Positions 1 to 8,582 of a DNA stretch of 64,000 nt are shown here, one piece after another (the first letter of the stretch is position 1; each line of letters opens with the position of its first letter). Origin of the DNA: Vicinamibacterales bacterium (GTDB lineage Bacteria; Acidobacteriota; Vicinamibacteria; Vicinamibacterales; 2-12-FULL-66-21). The stretch spans positions 62,001-126,000 of the forward strand of contig DASXLB010000015.1 of assembly GCA_036496585.1 (NCBI GenBank), read 5' to 3'. Below the pieces are notes generated by a model. It was not told the origin of the DNA. It did not search any database and saw nothing but the letters and a program-made list of their open reading frames with translations. The position numbers were made by a program, and so were the translations under genes.

Positions 1-410
1 ACAACAACCAGCTGCGCAACGTCGTCGGCAACACGCTGCCCGGCACGAAGGTGCCGGTGACGGTCCTCCGCGACGGCCGTACCGAGCACTTCGACGTGAC
101 GCTCGGCACGCTGGACGCGCCGAAGGCGAGCGCGCACGGCCGCTCGAACGGCGAGCGCAGCAGTGAAGGGCGCTTCGGCATGGCGCTGCAGGACGGCGAC
201 AAGGGCGTGGTCGTCGCCCAGCTCGATCCCAACGGCGTCGCCGCCGAGAACGGGCTGCAGGAAGGCGACGTGATCACCAAGGTCGACGGTAAGGCCGTGA
301 AGTCGGCGGTCGACGTCAAGGACGCGCTCGACCGCAAGGACGGGAAGCCGACGCTGATGGTCATCGAGCGCTCCGGACAATCGCTGTTCCTGACGTTGCG
401 CGCGCAGTAA
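1..410 (+). CDS. HtrA/Do-type serine protease, C-terminal PDZ part (5' end outside window)
   Basis: The coding frame is open from base 3, so the gene begins before the window. What is visible is the end of one PDZ domain (a VTVLRDG strand followed by a FDVTLG strand), a short Gly/Ser-rich linker, and a complete second PDZ domain with the GLQEGDVITKVDGKAV carboxylate-loop region. This arrangement is typical of periplasmic DegP/MucD proteases that degrade or refold damaged envelope proteins. The catalytic trypsin-like domain is not in the window, so activity cannot be judged. The gene stops with TAA and is followed by a strong terminator. Confidence 0.9.
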   Translation, partial: NNQLRNVVGNTLPGTKVPVTVLRDGRTEHFDVTLGTLDAPKASAHGRSNGERSSEGRFGMALQDGDKGVVVAQLDPNGVAAENGLQEGDVITKVDGKAVKSAVDVKDALDRKDGKPTLMVIERSGQSLFLTLRAQ

Positions 411-473
411 GGGACGGCTGCCAGCTCCCGGTCTCCGGCTGCCGGTTCCAAAACAGCCGTTGTTCATATAGCG

Positions 474-506
474 AGGGCTCGTGGTTCATGACCACGGGCC
501 CTTTTT
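474..506 (+). terminator. Rho-independent terminator after the HtrA gene
   Basis: AGGGCTCGTGGT and ACCACGGGCCCT form a 12-bp stem with one G-U pair around a TCATG loop, followed by a run of five T. It ends transcription of the protease gene. Confidence 0.9.
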
Positions 507-539
507 GCGTGCATTGACACGGGCGGCAGGCACAGACAA

Positions 540-692
540 GGATGGGCGAAGGCGGAGTGGGGCACATCGGAGACCGGCCGCCGTGTCCGCTTCTATCGGC
601 TGACGCCGGGCGGACGCAGGCAGCTCGAGTCGGAGATGAGCGATTACGAGCGCGTCAACGCGGCGATTCGCGCCGTGCTGAGGACGGCATGA
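540..692 (+). pseudogene. PadR-family regulator, C-terminal remnant
   Basis: The frame encodes about 50 residues (GWAKAEWGTSETGRRVRFY then LTPGGRRQLESEM) that match the wing and end of a PadR winged-helix domain. The DNA-recognition helix and the first half are missing, and no start codon with a ribosome site lies in frame. The sequence before base 537 does not look like PadR. The stop TGA overlaps the ATG of the permease fragment (ATGA), which is the usual padR-permease coupling in Acidobacteria. This is the remnant of a deleted regulator-transporter pair. Confidence 0.75.
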
Positions 693-784
693 TCGAGTGG
701 CTCGCCGGGATCGGGCGCCGGGTCTGGTTCCTCCTGAACCGCGCCCGTCTCGAGCGCGAGCTTCGCGAGGAAATGGCGGCCCGC
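689..784 (+). pseudogene. ADOP-type permease, N-terminal remnant
   Basis: About 32 residues resemble the cytoplasmic start of acidobacterial duplicated orphan permeases (MIEWLAGIGRRVWFLLNRAR, then an LERELREEM stretch). Homology ends at base ~784, where the sequence runs into the 3' flank of the intact, oppositely oriented permease gene. The start overlaps the padR stop by ATGA. A 10-bp inverted repeat (771-780 with 800-809) sits at the junction. The fragment is too short to function. Confidence 0.65.
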
Positions 785-826
785 GGGCCGACTAGCGGTG
801 CCGCCATTTCGCCGCCGGGCCCCCCG

Positions 827-3304
827 TTACTCGGCGCGCAGCGCGATGATCGGATCGACCTTGCTGGCGCGCCGCGCCGGCAGCCAGACGGCGACGAAAG
901 CAACCGCTGCGAGCACGAGCGGCACGCCGCTGAAGACGAGCGGATCCTTGGCCGTCACGCCGAACAGGAACGCGGTGATCAGCCGGGCCAGGCCGAACGC
1001 CGCCGCCAGGCCGATCGCCACGCCGATGAGCGACAGCGCCATCCCCTGCGCGATCACCATCCGCCGAACCTGCGCGAGCGGCGCGCCGAGCGCCAGGCGG
1101 ATGCCGATCTCCTGCGTCCGCTGTTCGACCGAGTAGGCCATCAGCCCGTAGATGCCGATCGCGGCGAGCAGCAGCGCGCACGCGCCGAACACCGTCATCA
1201 CCCACATGTTGAAGCGCTGACGTGAAATCGACGTCGAGACGATCGAATCCATCGATTCCACATCGGTCACCGGCAGGCCGGTCGCCTGCCGCACCGTCTC
1301 CTGGATCTGGCTGCTGAGCGATTGCGGCGGCACCTGCGTCCGCACGACCCACGCAATCGGCGTCAACCCGACGTTGAGGGCGTTGGCGAGATCGGGCACC
1401 TGCGCCTGCGGGATCCACATTTGCGGCTGCGGATCGCTGTCGAGACCGCCCGCCTTGGTATCGGCGACGACGCCGATGATCTGCCGGTCGGACTCCGCTT
1501 CGAACTCGCGCATCACTCCTTTGCCGATCACCAGCTTGTCGGTGAGCGGATCGCCCTTGGGCCAGAACTGCTTCGCCATCGCCTCGTTGATGACCACGAC
1601 CTTGGTCGCCGCGGCGGTGTCGCGATCGGTGAACGTGCGCCCGCGCTTGACCGGAATCCTGAAGACTTCGAAATATCCGGGCGAGACGGTCGCCCAGCCG
1701 CCGCCGCCGTGGTACGGGCCCTGGCTGTCGGCCGCGAGCGGGCGGCCGACGATGCGGAAGGGCAATCCGTAGCCCCCCTGCAGCGGCACGCAGCACGTGG
1801 CGCTCGCCTCGACCACGCCGGGAATCGCTTTCAGGCGGTCGACGCCGTTGTGAATGAGCTGGTCGACCGCGACCGACTTGTCGAACTGCGCGCCCTTTAG
1901 CGACATCCGCATCGTCAGGACGTTGTGCGTGTCGAATCCGGGATCGATGCGGCCGAGCGCCATCGCCGTGCGGATGAGCAGCGCCGAGCCGATCAGCAGC
2001 ACCATCGCCAGCGCGACCTCGACCACCACCAGCACCGAACGTACCTTGTTCTGCCGGAAGCCGGTGCCCGACCGTCCGCTGCTCTCCTTCAAGGTCGTCG
2101 TCAAGTCGGTCTTCGAGCTCTGGAGCGCGGGAATCAGTCCGAACAAAATGCCGGTCCCGAGTGACACGGCCACCGTGAAGGCGACGACCCGCCAGTCGAG
2201 GCCGACGTTGACGCCGTCGGTGCCGAGGCGCGGCAGGCCGGCGGTGTTGATCGACAGCAGCGCGCGGATGCCGGCCCAGCCGAGCACCAGGCCGAACAGG
2301 CCGCCGGCAATCGACAGCACGACGCTCTCGGTTAGCAGCTGGCGGATGATCCGCGCCCGCGAGCCGCCGATGGCCGCGCGGATGGCTATCTCGCGACGGC
2401 GTCCGGTGGCCCGCACGAGCAGGAGGTTGGCGACGTTGGCGCAGGCGATGAGCAGCACGAACCCGACGGCGCTGAGATAGACGTAGAGCGACGATTTCAC
2501 GTCGCCGCGGACGAGCGCGTCGCGGACGGTCAGCACGCCGAAGCCCCCCTGCGGGCCGATCCCGCTCTTGGGGAACTTGGCGCGGAAATTGGCCGCCGAG
2601 GCCTGCATCCTGGCGTAGGCCTGCTGCACCGTGACGCCCGGCTTGAGCCGCGCCATCACCTGGAAGTAGTGCCCCTGATCGTTCGTGTTCGGATCGAACT
2701 GAAAGAGCGTCCAGACCTGCGGCGTCGGGCCGTACTCCCGGAAGTCGAAGGTATTCAGCACGCCGACGATGGTGTACGGATCGTTGCCGAGCGAGATGCT
2801 CTTGCCGATGGCGTTGGGATCGGCGTTGAAGCGCGACTCCCAGAGGGCGCGGCTGATCACGACGACTTTCGGACCCTGTGGCTGGTCCTCGTCGGGGGTG
2901 AAATTGCGTCCGAGCAGGATCGGCGCTCCGGCCAGCTTCAGGAAATCGGCGGAGACGCGCGCCGATTTCAGCTGCTCGGGGAACGTCCCGCCGGTGTAGT
3001 TCATGACGCCGGTGTTGAACGCCGACACGTCCTCGACGATGTCGGTCTGCTGGCGGTAGTGCATGAACTTGGCAGGGGAGGCGGCCGGTCCGCCGGGGCC
3101 GCGCGGCGACGTGTTGATGAACACGACCACCCGTTCCGCGTCCGGCATGCTGACCGGCTTGAGCAGCACGGCGTCGACGACGGAAAAGATGGCCGTGTTG
3201 GCGCCGATGCCCAGCGTGAGCGCGGCGACCGCCGCCAGGGTGAACGCCGGGCTCTGCGCGAACATGCGCAGCGACTGCCGGAAATCGCGGATGAAAGACT
3301 CCAT
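827..3304 (-). CDS. ADOP/MacB-FtsX-like ABC transporter permease (825 aa)
   Basis: A full-length duplicated permease of the acidobacterial type. A first membrane segment at residues ~20-48 (ends FSVVDAVLLKPV) precedes a MacB-like periplasmic domain. An FtsX core follows at ~275-400 (LLIACANVANLLLVRATGRR), then a second periplasmic domain, then a second FtsX core at ~695-815 (LLLAAIGIYGLMAYSVEQRT). It ends with KVDPIIALRAE, the family's typical tail. No ATPase gene adjoins it, and no intact PadR regulator is next to it, so substrate and partner are unknown. AAGGG lies 4 nt before the start codon. It is probably inner-membrane and part of a lipid, peptide or drug efflux type system. Confidence 0.9.
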   Translation of the reverse strand: MESFIRDFRQSLRMFAQSPAFTLAAVAALTLGIGANTAIFSVVDAVLLKPVSMPDAERVVVFINTSPRGPGGPAASPAKFMHYRQQTDIVEDVSAFNTGVMNYTGGTFPEQLKSARVSADFLKLAGAPILLGRNFTPDEDQPQGPKVVVISRALWESRFNADPNAIGKSISLGNDPYTIVGVLNTFDFREYGPTPQVWTLFQFDPNTNDQGHYFQVMARLKPGVTVQQAYARMQASAANFRAKFPKSGIGPQGGFGVLTVRDALVRGDVKSSLYVYLSAVGFVLLIACANVANLLLVRATGRRREIAIRAAIGGSRARIIRQLLTESVVLSIAGGLFGLVLGWAGIRALLSINTAGLPRLGTDGVNVGLDWRVVAFTVAVSLGTGILFGLIPALQSSKTDLTTTLKESSGRSGTGFRQNKVRSVLVVVEVALAMVLLIGSALLIRTAMALGRIDPGFDTHNVLTMRMSLKGAQFDKSVAVDQLIHNGVDRLKAIPGVVEASATCCVPLQGGYGLPFRIVGRPLAADSQGPYHGGGGWATVSPGYFEVFRIPVKRGRTFTDRDTAAATKVVVINEAMAKQFWPKGDPLTDKLVIGKGVMREFEAESDRQIIGVVADTKAGGLDSDPQPQMWIPQAQVPDLANALNVGLTPIAWVVRTQVPPQSLSSQIQETVRQATGLPVTDVESMDSIVSTSISRQRFNMWVMTVFGACALLLAAIGIYGLMAYSVEQRTQEIGIRLALGAPLAQVRRMVIAQGMALSLIGVAIGLAAAFGLARLITAFLFGVTAKDPLVFSGVPLVLAAVAFVAVWLPARRASKVDPIIALRAE

Positions 3305-3327
3305 TGGCCCTTAGACGTCAGGAGGGG

Positions 3328-4608
3328 CTAATTTGTTGGGAGATCGGTCAATCCGGGCCCCGGGCGGATAGGAAAGGCGTCGGGCGTCCAGGCCTGAACG
3401 AAGCGCGCCGTGTCGGACGCTGGGACGAGTGCCCAGACGGCGCCGCCGAATCCAGCGCCGAAGCTGCACGCCGCAAAGGCGCCGGCAGCGCGCGCCGCGC
3501 GGGCCACCGCGACGGATTCGGGGATCTGGTTGCCCAGCAGATGCTCAGCGTCGCGCTGGGAGTCGTCGGCGAGCCGGCCGACCTCGTGCGCGTCGCCGCG
3601 TTCGAAGGCGGCCAGCGCCGGCAGGACGCGGCCGCTCTCGCGAATGAAGTGATCGAGGCGGTTGCGGCGGCCGCCCGCCGTCTGGCGCAGCCAGTCGAGG
3701 GCGCCCGGCGCCTCGAGCGCCGCTGCCAGGGAGATTGCGGGTGTCTCAGCCGCGGCGTGGGCGTTCCAGGCCTCGAGCAGCGCGGCGGCGTCAGACGAAA
3801 GACGGTTGAAGGCCTCCTGCACGCGGCCGGTCTTGTTGGCCTTGACGCCGCACGTCCCGACCACGAACTGCCAGTCGACCGGAACCCGTGCGGCGCCGAG
3901 CCCGCGCGAGGGGAGGAAGCCGAAGGCGAGCACCCGTTCGGACGCACCCGCGACGATGGCCGAGTGATCTTCGCTCCCGCCTTGCGTGCCGACGCCGACG
4001 TCGCCCGCGAGCGTCCCGAAATCACGGCCGTTCTCGATGCAGGCGTAGTAGCCGGCGGCGTCGAGCCGGTTGCGGATGTTGCGCTGCCACTGCGCGGTGT
4101 CGTGCACGCCGCCGACGCGACAGAGCGCTTCGGCGATCGCGATGACCAGCGCGCTCGAACTGCTCATGCCCGAGGCCGGCGGCAGATCGCTCGCGATGAC
4201 GACGTCGGCGCCGAAGCGTTGACCAGGAAAGTTCGCGGCAAGGCGGCGCGCGGTCGTGTCGACGTAGTGCCGCCAGCCGGAGAGCCGCGTGCGGGCGCGT
4301 CCGGGCGCGAGCAGCAGCGACTCGCCGCGTCCCGCGTCGACCACGCGAATCGCGTCGTCGACGCGCGGCGACGCGGCGACGGCGAAGCCGCGCGGGGCGG
4401 CGGCCACCAGCGCGTGGCCGCCGCCATAGTCGGTATGTCGGCCGAATACTTCGAGGCGGCCAGGGACGAACCACGCGTGCCCAGGCACGTCGTCCCGAGT
4501 CGTGTGCCAGGCGGCGAGGAGGCGGGCGAACAGCGCCTGCTTGCGATCGCGCTCAGCGGCATCGAGACCACGATCGACGAGCGCCTCGACGAGCGCCGCC
4601 ACGTTCAT
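3328..4608 (-). CDS. Galactokinase-like GHMP sugar kinase (426 aa)
   Basis: All three GHMP motifs are visible: PGRLEVFGRHTDYGGG at residues 49-64, LPPASGMSSSSAL (ATP-binding loop) and GAGFGGAVWAL near the C-terminus. Known relatives phosphorylate the anomeric carbon of galactose or related sugars. The first motif has GRHTDY instead of the usual GEHTDY, so the sugar-contacting Glu is replaced by Arg and the substrate may not be galactose. The ATG overlaps the stop of the upstream nucleotidyltransferase gene by 4 nt (ATGA), so the two are translationally coupled. Together they would convert a free sugar to sugar-1-phosphate and then to an NDP-sugar. Confidence 0.85.
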   Translation of the reverse strand: MNVAALVEALVDRGLDAAERDRKQALFARLLAAWHTTRDDVPGHAWFVPGRLEVFGRHTDYGGGHALVAAAPRGFAVAASPRVDDAIRVVDAGRGESLLLAPGRARTRLSGWRHYVDTTARRLAANFPGQRFGADVVIASDLPPASGMSSSSALVIAIAEALCRVGGVHDTAQWQRNIRNRLDAAGYYACIENGRDFGTLAGDVGVGTQGGSEDHSAIVAGASERVLAFGFLPSRGLGAARVPVDWQFVVGTCGVKANKTGRVQEAFNRLSSDAAALLEAWNAHAAAETPAISLAAALEAPGALDWLRQTAGGRRNRLDHFIRESGRVLPALAAFERGDAHEVGRLADDSQRDAEHLLGNQIPESVAVARAARAAGAFAACSFGAGFGGAVWALVPASDTARFVQAWTPDAFPIRPGPGLTDLPTN

Positions 4609-5456
4609 GGCCGCGGCACCGCGCCGGCGAGCCGGTGTTCGACGTCGCGCGCATCGGCGCGACGAGAGAGATCGAGGACCGGACCGCGCGCCGGCAGGGC
4701 GCGGAACCGCACGCCGCGCCGCATCGCCAGCGCCACCGCCTCGGGCAGCTCGAATTCCCCACGCGGCGATCGGTCCACATCGCGGCACGCGGCAAAGATG
4801 CGTCGGTCGAAACGCCACAGGTTCATCGACACCCCGCCGGCGTCGAGGATCGGATCCGCTACGGTGCCGATCGCGTCTGCCGGTTCGGGCGGCAGAGGGA
4901 CGGCGGGCTTTTCCACGATGCGGGAAAGATATCCCGACTCGTCGACCGCGACCAGCGCGAACGCGCGGACGCGATCGGCCGGAATATTTCCGGTGCGGAC
5001 GAGATCGGCCGCGTCGAACACCGGGAGTCCGGGTTCGCCGAGCGAGATGAGATCGCGCAGCACCGCGGCGGGATACAGGTTGTCGCCGTTGGCGACGAGG
5101 AACGGCTCGCCGCCGCTCCAGGCCTCGGCGGCCAGCACGGCGTCGGCCGTGCCGCGCGGCTCGGGTTGGACGACGAATTCCAACGCGACGCGCGAGGGTG
5201 GATGCGCGGCATAATGCGCCGTGGCGGGGCCATGGTCGGGCGCTACGACGACCCCGACGCGCGAGACACCGGCGTCGGCCAGCGCGCTCAGCGCGTAGTC
5301 GAGAAACGGACGACCGGCGATCGGCATCAGGGCCTTCAGCCCGGCCTCGGCGGCGCGCTGCTGATCCGGTGTGAGCGCCGCCGTTGTGTCGCCCTGCCGC
5401 ATGCGCGTGCCGAGGCCACGCGCCAGTACCAGCGCGCGCGCTGTCGAAACGGCCAT
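4605..5456 (-). CDS. Sugar-1-phosphate nucleotidyltransferase family protein (283 aa)
   Basis: The N-terminus carries the nucleotide-binding pattern ALVLARGLGTRM, a 20-residue insertion, then LKALMPIAGRPFLDYAL. Further on are VQPEPRGTADAVLAA and FLVANGDNLYP, the metal-binding region. These mark the NTP_transferase fold used to make NDP-sugars. The usual AAG triplet is ARG here. The ATG at 5456 is preferred over the TTG at 5465 because a TATTTT -10 box ends exactly 7 nt upstream, as at other genes of this window. The gene is first in an operon with the GHMP kinase. Confidence 0.82.
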   Translation of the reverse strand: MAVSTARALVLARGLGTRMRQGDTTAALTPDQQRAAEAGLKALMPIAGRPFLDYALSALADAGVSRVGVVVAPDHGPATAHYAAHPPSRVALEFVVQPEPRGTADAVLAAEAWSGGEPFLVANGDNLYPAAVLRDLISLGEPGLPVFDAADLVRTGNIPADRVRAFALVAVDESGYLSRIVEKPAVPLPPEPADAIGTVADPILDAGGVSMNLWRFDRRIFAACRDVDRSPRGEFELPEAVALAMRRGVRFRALPARGPVLDLSRRADARDVEHRLAGAVPRP

Positions 5457-5463
5457 CTGCGTC

Positions 5464-5469
5464 AAAATA
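5464..5469 (-). promoter_or_regulatory. -10-like box TATTTT, likely leaderless start
   Basis: TATTTT on the minus strand leaves 7 nt to the ATG of the nucleotidyltransferase gene. No Shine-Dalgarno sequence fits between them. Confidence 0.5.
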
Positions 5470-5495
5470 TCTCACTACGAGGCAACTCAGCCCTG

Positions 5496-5656
5496 AAATA
5501 CGATCCGAGCGAGCGAGGCACCGGAAGGTATCTCGCTATCAGCCCACGCAGCCGCGAAAATACGATCCGAGCGAGCGCCGCGAGCGAGGCGCCGGAGCGG
5601 AGCGAGCCGGAGCGGAGCGAGCCGGCGAAGCGGCGAGCGATCGAGGGTGTAGGGGA
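5496..5656. repeat. GAGCGAG-rich intergenic repeat cluster
   Basis: A 20-bp direct repeat AAATACGATCCGAGCGAGCG occurs at 5496-5515 and 5558-5577. It is followed by two perfect tandem copies of CGGAGCGGAGCGAGC (5593-5607, 5608-5622) and related GCGAG/CGGCGAAG words. No coding frame is supported. It lies between two divergently placed genes, 5' of the nucleotidyltransferase and 3' of the oxidoreductase. It may be a dispersed intergenic repeat family. Confidence 0.7.
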
Positions 5657-5695
5657 GTCCGAGGGACGAAGCCCCTCGGATGAGATCGAATGAGA

Positions 5696-7027
5696 TCAGA
5701 TGTGGACGATCGGAAGCGGCGGCGACGTCTTCCAGCGGCCGCGTGTAAAGTCCGGGAAGTCGATGGCGGATGATTTCCTGGCGACCGACTGCACGCTGAG
5801 GTGCACGACGGCGCTCAGCGAGGCGGCGTCGTATACGTTCATGTCGGTCGGCTGTCCTTCGCGCAGGCACTTGATCAGGCGGTAGTCTTCGATGAAATCC
5901 ATGCCGCCGTGCCCGGCGCCTTCAGCCGCGGCGGCGATCTCCTTCCAGATCGGGTGTTCGAACTCCGCGAGCATCGTCTCGGCCTCGACCCACTGGTCGT
6001 CCTTGCCACGCCCTTCGACGTAGAGGCGGCTCGGATAGCCTTGGAACAGCCCCTTCGTGCCCTGCACCATGTGGATGCGGCTGTAGGGACGCGGCAGGTT
6101 CGTGCAGTGCTCGACGAGGACGGTCCTGCCCCTCGCGGTCCTGATCAGGCTGCAGTTGACGTCCCCCTCGACGTAGCGCTCACGGCGCTTGGGGGAATCG
6201 GCCGCGACGTGATCCGACGCCCAGTTCTGAAGGCCGCGTGCCGGGCCGCTCATCGACACGAGGTAGTCGAACCGATCGCCGCGGTTGATGTCGAGGCAGT
6301 TGGCGATCGGCCCGAGTCCGTGCGTCGGGTAAGTGTTGCCGTTGATCTTCGTGTCCCAGGCCCGCCGCCAGAGCCCTTCCCCCTCGTCGGCGAACTTGAT
6401 CTCGCGCAGATCGTGGAGGTAGCCGCCTTCCGCGTGCAGCACTTCGCCGAACACGCCCTGACGGACCATGTTGTAGACCATCATCTCCATGCGGTCGTAG
6501 TTGCAGTTCTCCATCAGCACGCAGTGCTTCTGGTGCTTCTCGGCCGCGTCCACGATCGCCCAGCAGTCCTCGATCGTCATCGCCGCCGGCACCTCGGTCG
6601 CGGCGTGCTTGCCGTTCTTCATCGCCGCGAGCATGACGGGAACGTGCCATTCCCATGGCGTGGCGGTGTAGACGAGATCGAGCGACTCGGTCTCGCACAG
6701 GCGTTCGAAGTCGCGCGGGTCCTTGCCGTAGACCGCCGGCTTCGCGAACCCCGCCTCGGTGATGGCCTTGACCGCCCAGTCGGTGCGGTCGGAACGAACG
6801 TCGCACACGGCGATGATCTGACACCCTTTGATCTTGAGCAGGTTGCGGACGTGGCTCGAGCCCTGGCCGCCCACGCCGACGTAACCGATGCGGACCGTCG
6901 GGATCGGCGGCGCCGCGAACGCGGCCGTGCCGGCGGGCTGCGTCTGGGCGGCGGCAGAGTCGCGCGCCGCCAGAGCGCCGGCCGCAACCGCCGTGGTGCC
7001 GAGCTTGAGGAAGTCGCGTCGTTCCAT
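5696..7027 (-). CDS. Gfo/Idh/MocA-family oxidoreductase, Tat-exported (443 aa)
   Basis: Begins with a twin-arginine signal (RRDFLKLG followed by an Ala-rich stretch ending at AAAQ), so the folded protein is probably exported with its cofactor. A Rossmann dinucleotide-binding segment follows (VRIGYVGVGGQGSSHVRNL). A TEVPAAMTIEDCW stretch sits where family members carry the E-K-P catalytic region, and the rest is the mixed alpha/beta substrate domain. Relatives are NAD(P)-dependent sugar or cyclitol dehydrogenases or glycosidases. The substrate is not predictable. A TAAGAT box lies 6 nt before the ATG. Confidence 0.87.
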   Translation of the reverse strand: MERRDFLKLGTTAVAAGALAARDSAAAQTQPAGTAAFAAPPIPTVRIGYVGVGGQGSSHVRNLLKIKGCQIIAVCDVRSDRTDWAVKAITEAGFAKPAVYGKDPRDFERLCETESLDLVYTATPWEWHVPVMLAAMKNGKHAATEVPAAMTIEDCWAIVDAAEKHQKHCVLMENCNYDRMEMMVYNMVRQGVFGEVLHAEGGYLHDLREIKFADEGEGLWRRAWDTKINGNTYPTHGLGPIANCLDINRGDRFDYLVSMSGPARGLQNWASDHVAADSPKRRERYVEGDVNCSLIRTARGRTVLVEHCTNLPRPYSRIHMVQGTKGLFQGYPSRLYVEGRGKDDQWVEAETMLAEFEHPIWKEIAAAAEGAGHGGMDFIEDYRLIKCLREGQPTDMNVYDAASLSAVVHLSVQSVARKSSAIDFPDFTRGRWKTSPPLPIVHI

Positions 7028-7033
7028 GCGTGA

Positions 7034-7039
7034 ATCTTA
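7034..7039 (-). promoter_or_regulatory. -10-like box TAAGAT, likely leaderless start
   Basis: TAAGAT (minus strand) is 6 nt from the ATG of the oxidoreductase gene, too close for a 5' leader of normal length. Confidence 0.45.
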
Positions 7040-7075
7040 GTGCACGCGAGACGTGAGCTGCGAGGCGCGGGCCAC

Positions 7076-7160
7076 CCGGCGCGCGGACGCGGGGCGCGCG
7101 GGCGCGGGGCGCGGACGCGGTGCGCGCGGGCGCGGACGCGGTGCGCGGACGCGGTGCGGT
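7076..7160. repeat. GCGCGGACGCGG low-complexity tandem repeat
   Basis: About 80 bp made of imperfect copies of GCGCGGACGCGGTGCGCGGGC-like words, nearly pure G/C with period roughly 6-12. It lies between two divergent genes and shows no coding pattern. Confidence 0.75.
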
Positions 7161-7196
7161 TATCGGCCGACCCCACCGTTATTCGCGCGGCTCTGC

Positions 7197-7202
7197 TAGA
7201 AT
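7197..7202 (+). promoter_or_regulatory. -10-like box TAGAAT (extended, TGC before it)
   Basis: TGCTAGAAT ends 9 nt before the esterase ATG. The predicted transcript would have a leader of only 2-3 nt. Confidence 0.45.
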
Positions 7203-7211
7203 CCGCTCACG

Positions 7212-8468
7212 ATGAGACTTCGCACCGCTGCACTCCTGTCCGCGCTCATTCTTGCCGCCGCGCCTGCCAGCGCGCAGCGGGGAGCAGGAGCGCCGGCTCC
7301 GCCGCCGAATCCGAACGGGCCGTATGCCGCCACGCTGGTGGCACCCGTGCACGGCAAGGTCACACTCTCGCCGTCGCTGCCGGCTGACGGCAAGTATCCG
7401 AAAGGCACCGTCGTCACCGTCACCGCGACGGCCGACTCCGGCTTCGCGATCGATTCGGTCTGGTACTCGGTTCCAGGGCGCTTCGGGCAGATGTATCACG
7501 AGTCTGCGGGCCCGTCGTTCCAGGTGACGATGGACCAGGACAAACACCTCGGCGCGTCCTTCGTCGACGCCGCGGCGGTCAAGAACATTACCGTCACCAG
7601 CGACGTCGTTTACGCCAAACCGGGTGTCAAGCCGCTCAAGTACGACGTCTATGCGCCCACGGGCGCGCGCAACCTGCCGCTCGTCATCATCATTCACGGC
7701 GGCGGCTGGCAGGCGAACGACGAGGACGTGATGCGCGGCCTGGCCCGCGAGTTGACCCGGGACGGCAAGTTCGTCGTGTTCAGCATGGACTATCGCTGGG
7801 CCGGCAAGGAAGACGGCGACGCGGTTCCGAACACGATGGCGGATCTCATCGACGACGTGTACGGCGGGATCGCGCACATCATGGAGCACGCCTCCCAGTA
7901 CGGCGGCGACCCGACGCGCGTCGGGCTGACCGGCGACAGCGCCGGCGGACACCTGTCGGCGGCCGCCTCGCTGATGACGAACATGATCGGCTCGAAGGGC
8001 TTCGGCAAGACGCCGGGCGTGTTCGAGTTCATGCCGTCGTATCTGCCCAAAGGCAAGAGCGCCGAGCAGGTGGCCGGCGAGATGTCGAAGGCGATCAAGG
8101 CGGCGGCGCCGAGCTACGGCGTCTTCAGCGCGGCGCAGCTCAATCCGTACGATGCCGACCACACCAACGACCAGGCGTGGAAGGAAGCGATCGCGCCGCT
8201 CAGCCACATCCCACCCGCTACCGAGCGCTCGGTACCGCAGTTCCTGACGCGCGGCACCGTCGATCCGCTGATCAAGGACGAGATGGTGAAGGAGTTCACC
8301 GACGCGCTCGTGAAAGCGGGGCAGCGCGCCGAGTACATTCAGGTTGGCGGCGCCAGCCACGCGTTCTTCGACTGGAAGCCGGACGACCGCACGAAGGCAA
8401 CCTTCGCGAAGTACGGGGTCTACTACGCGGCCCGCATGAAGGACTTCTTCGAATCGACTCTGTATTAG
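7212..8468 (+). CDS. Secreted alpha/beta hydrolase with N-terminal bacterial repeat domain (418 aa)
   Basis: A Sec signal peptide (residues 1-22, ending PASAQ) is followed by a ~75-residue beta-rich module (GKVTLSPSLPADGKYPKGT) resembling the InlB/List-Bact repeat. The catalytic domain has the esterase oxyanion motif HGGGW at 162-166 and the nucleophile elbow GDSAGG with Ser243. The likely acid is in RGTVDPL and the His in ASHAFFDW. This is the BD-FAE/hormone-sensitive-lipase type used for acetyl- or feruloyl-ester removal. The repeat module may bind polysaccharide or cell wall, which is inference. It is followed by a terminator. Confidence 0.88.
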   Translation: MRLRTAALLSALILAAAPASAQRGAGAPAPPPNPNGPYAATLVAPVHGKVTLSPSLPADGKYPKGTVVTVTATADSGFAIDSVWYSVPGRFGQMYHESAGPSFQVTMDQDKHLGASFVDAAAVKNITVTSDVVYAKPGVKPLKYDVYAPTGARNLPLVIIIHGGGWQANDEDVMRGLARELTRDGKFVVFSMDYRWAGKEDGDAVPNTMADLIDDVYGGIAHIMEHASQYGGDPTRVGLTGDSAGGHLSAAASLMTNMIGSKGFGKTPGVFEFMPSYLPKGKSAEQVAGEMSKAIKAAAPSYGVFSAAQLNPYDADHTNDQAWKEAIAPLSHIPPATERSVPQFLTRGTVDPLIKDEMVKEFTDALVKAGQRAEYIQVGGASHAFFDWKPDDRTKATFAKYGVYYAARMKDFFESTLY

Positions 8469-8501
8469 TCAGGAAGGGCACGAAGGAGTTCGGCGAATCA
8501 T

Positions 8502-8536
8502 AAAGGCCCATACAGTGTGAACTGCATGGGCCTTTT
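8502..8536. terminator. Bidirectional Rho-independent terminator
   Basis: AAAGGCCCAT (8502-8511) pairs perfectly with ATGGGCCTTT (8526-8535). The T-run on the plus strand and the A-run on the other serve both convergent esterase genes. Confidence 0.85.
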
Positions 8537-8582
8537 CGAGTTCGTGGAGGGGCGTCGGGACTGGCGTGTCCGAGTTGGCCTG

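Noticed and set aside
3304..5214. 636-codon open frame on the plus strand
   Set aside because: Antisense to the GHMP kinase and nucleotidyltransferase genes, low-complexity translation, no motif.
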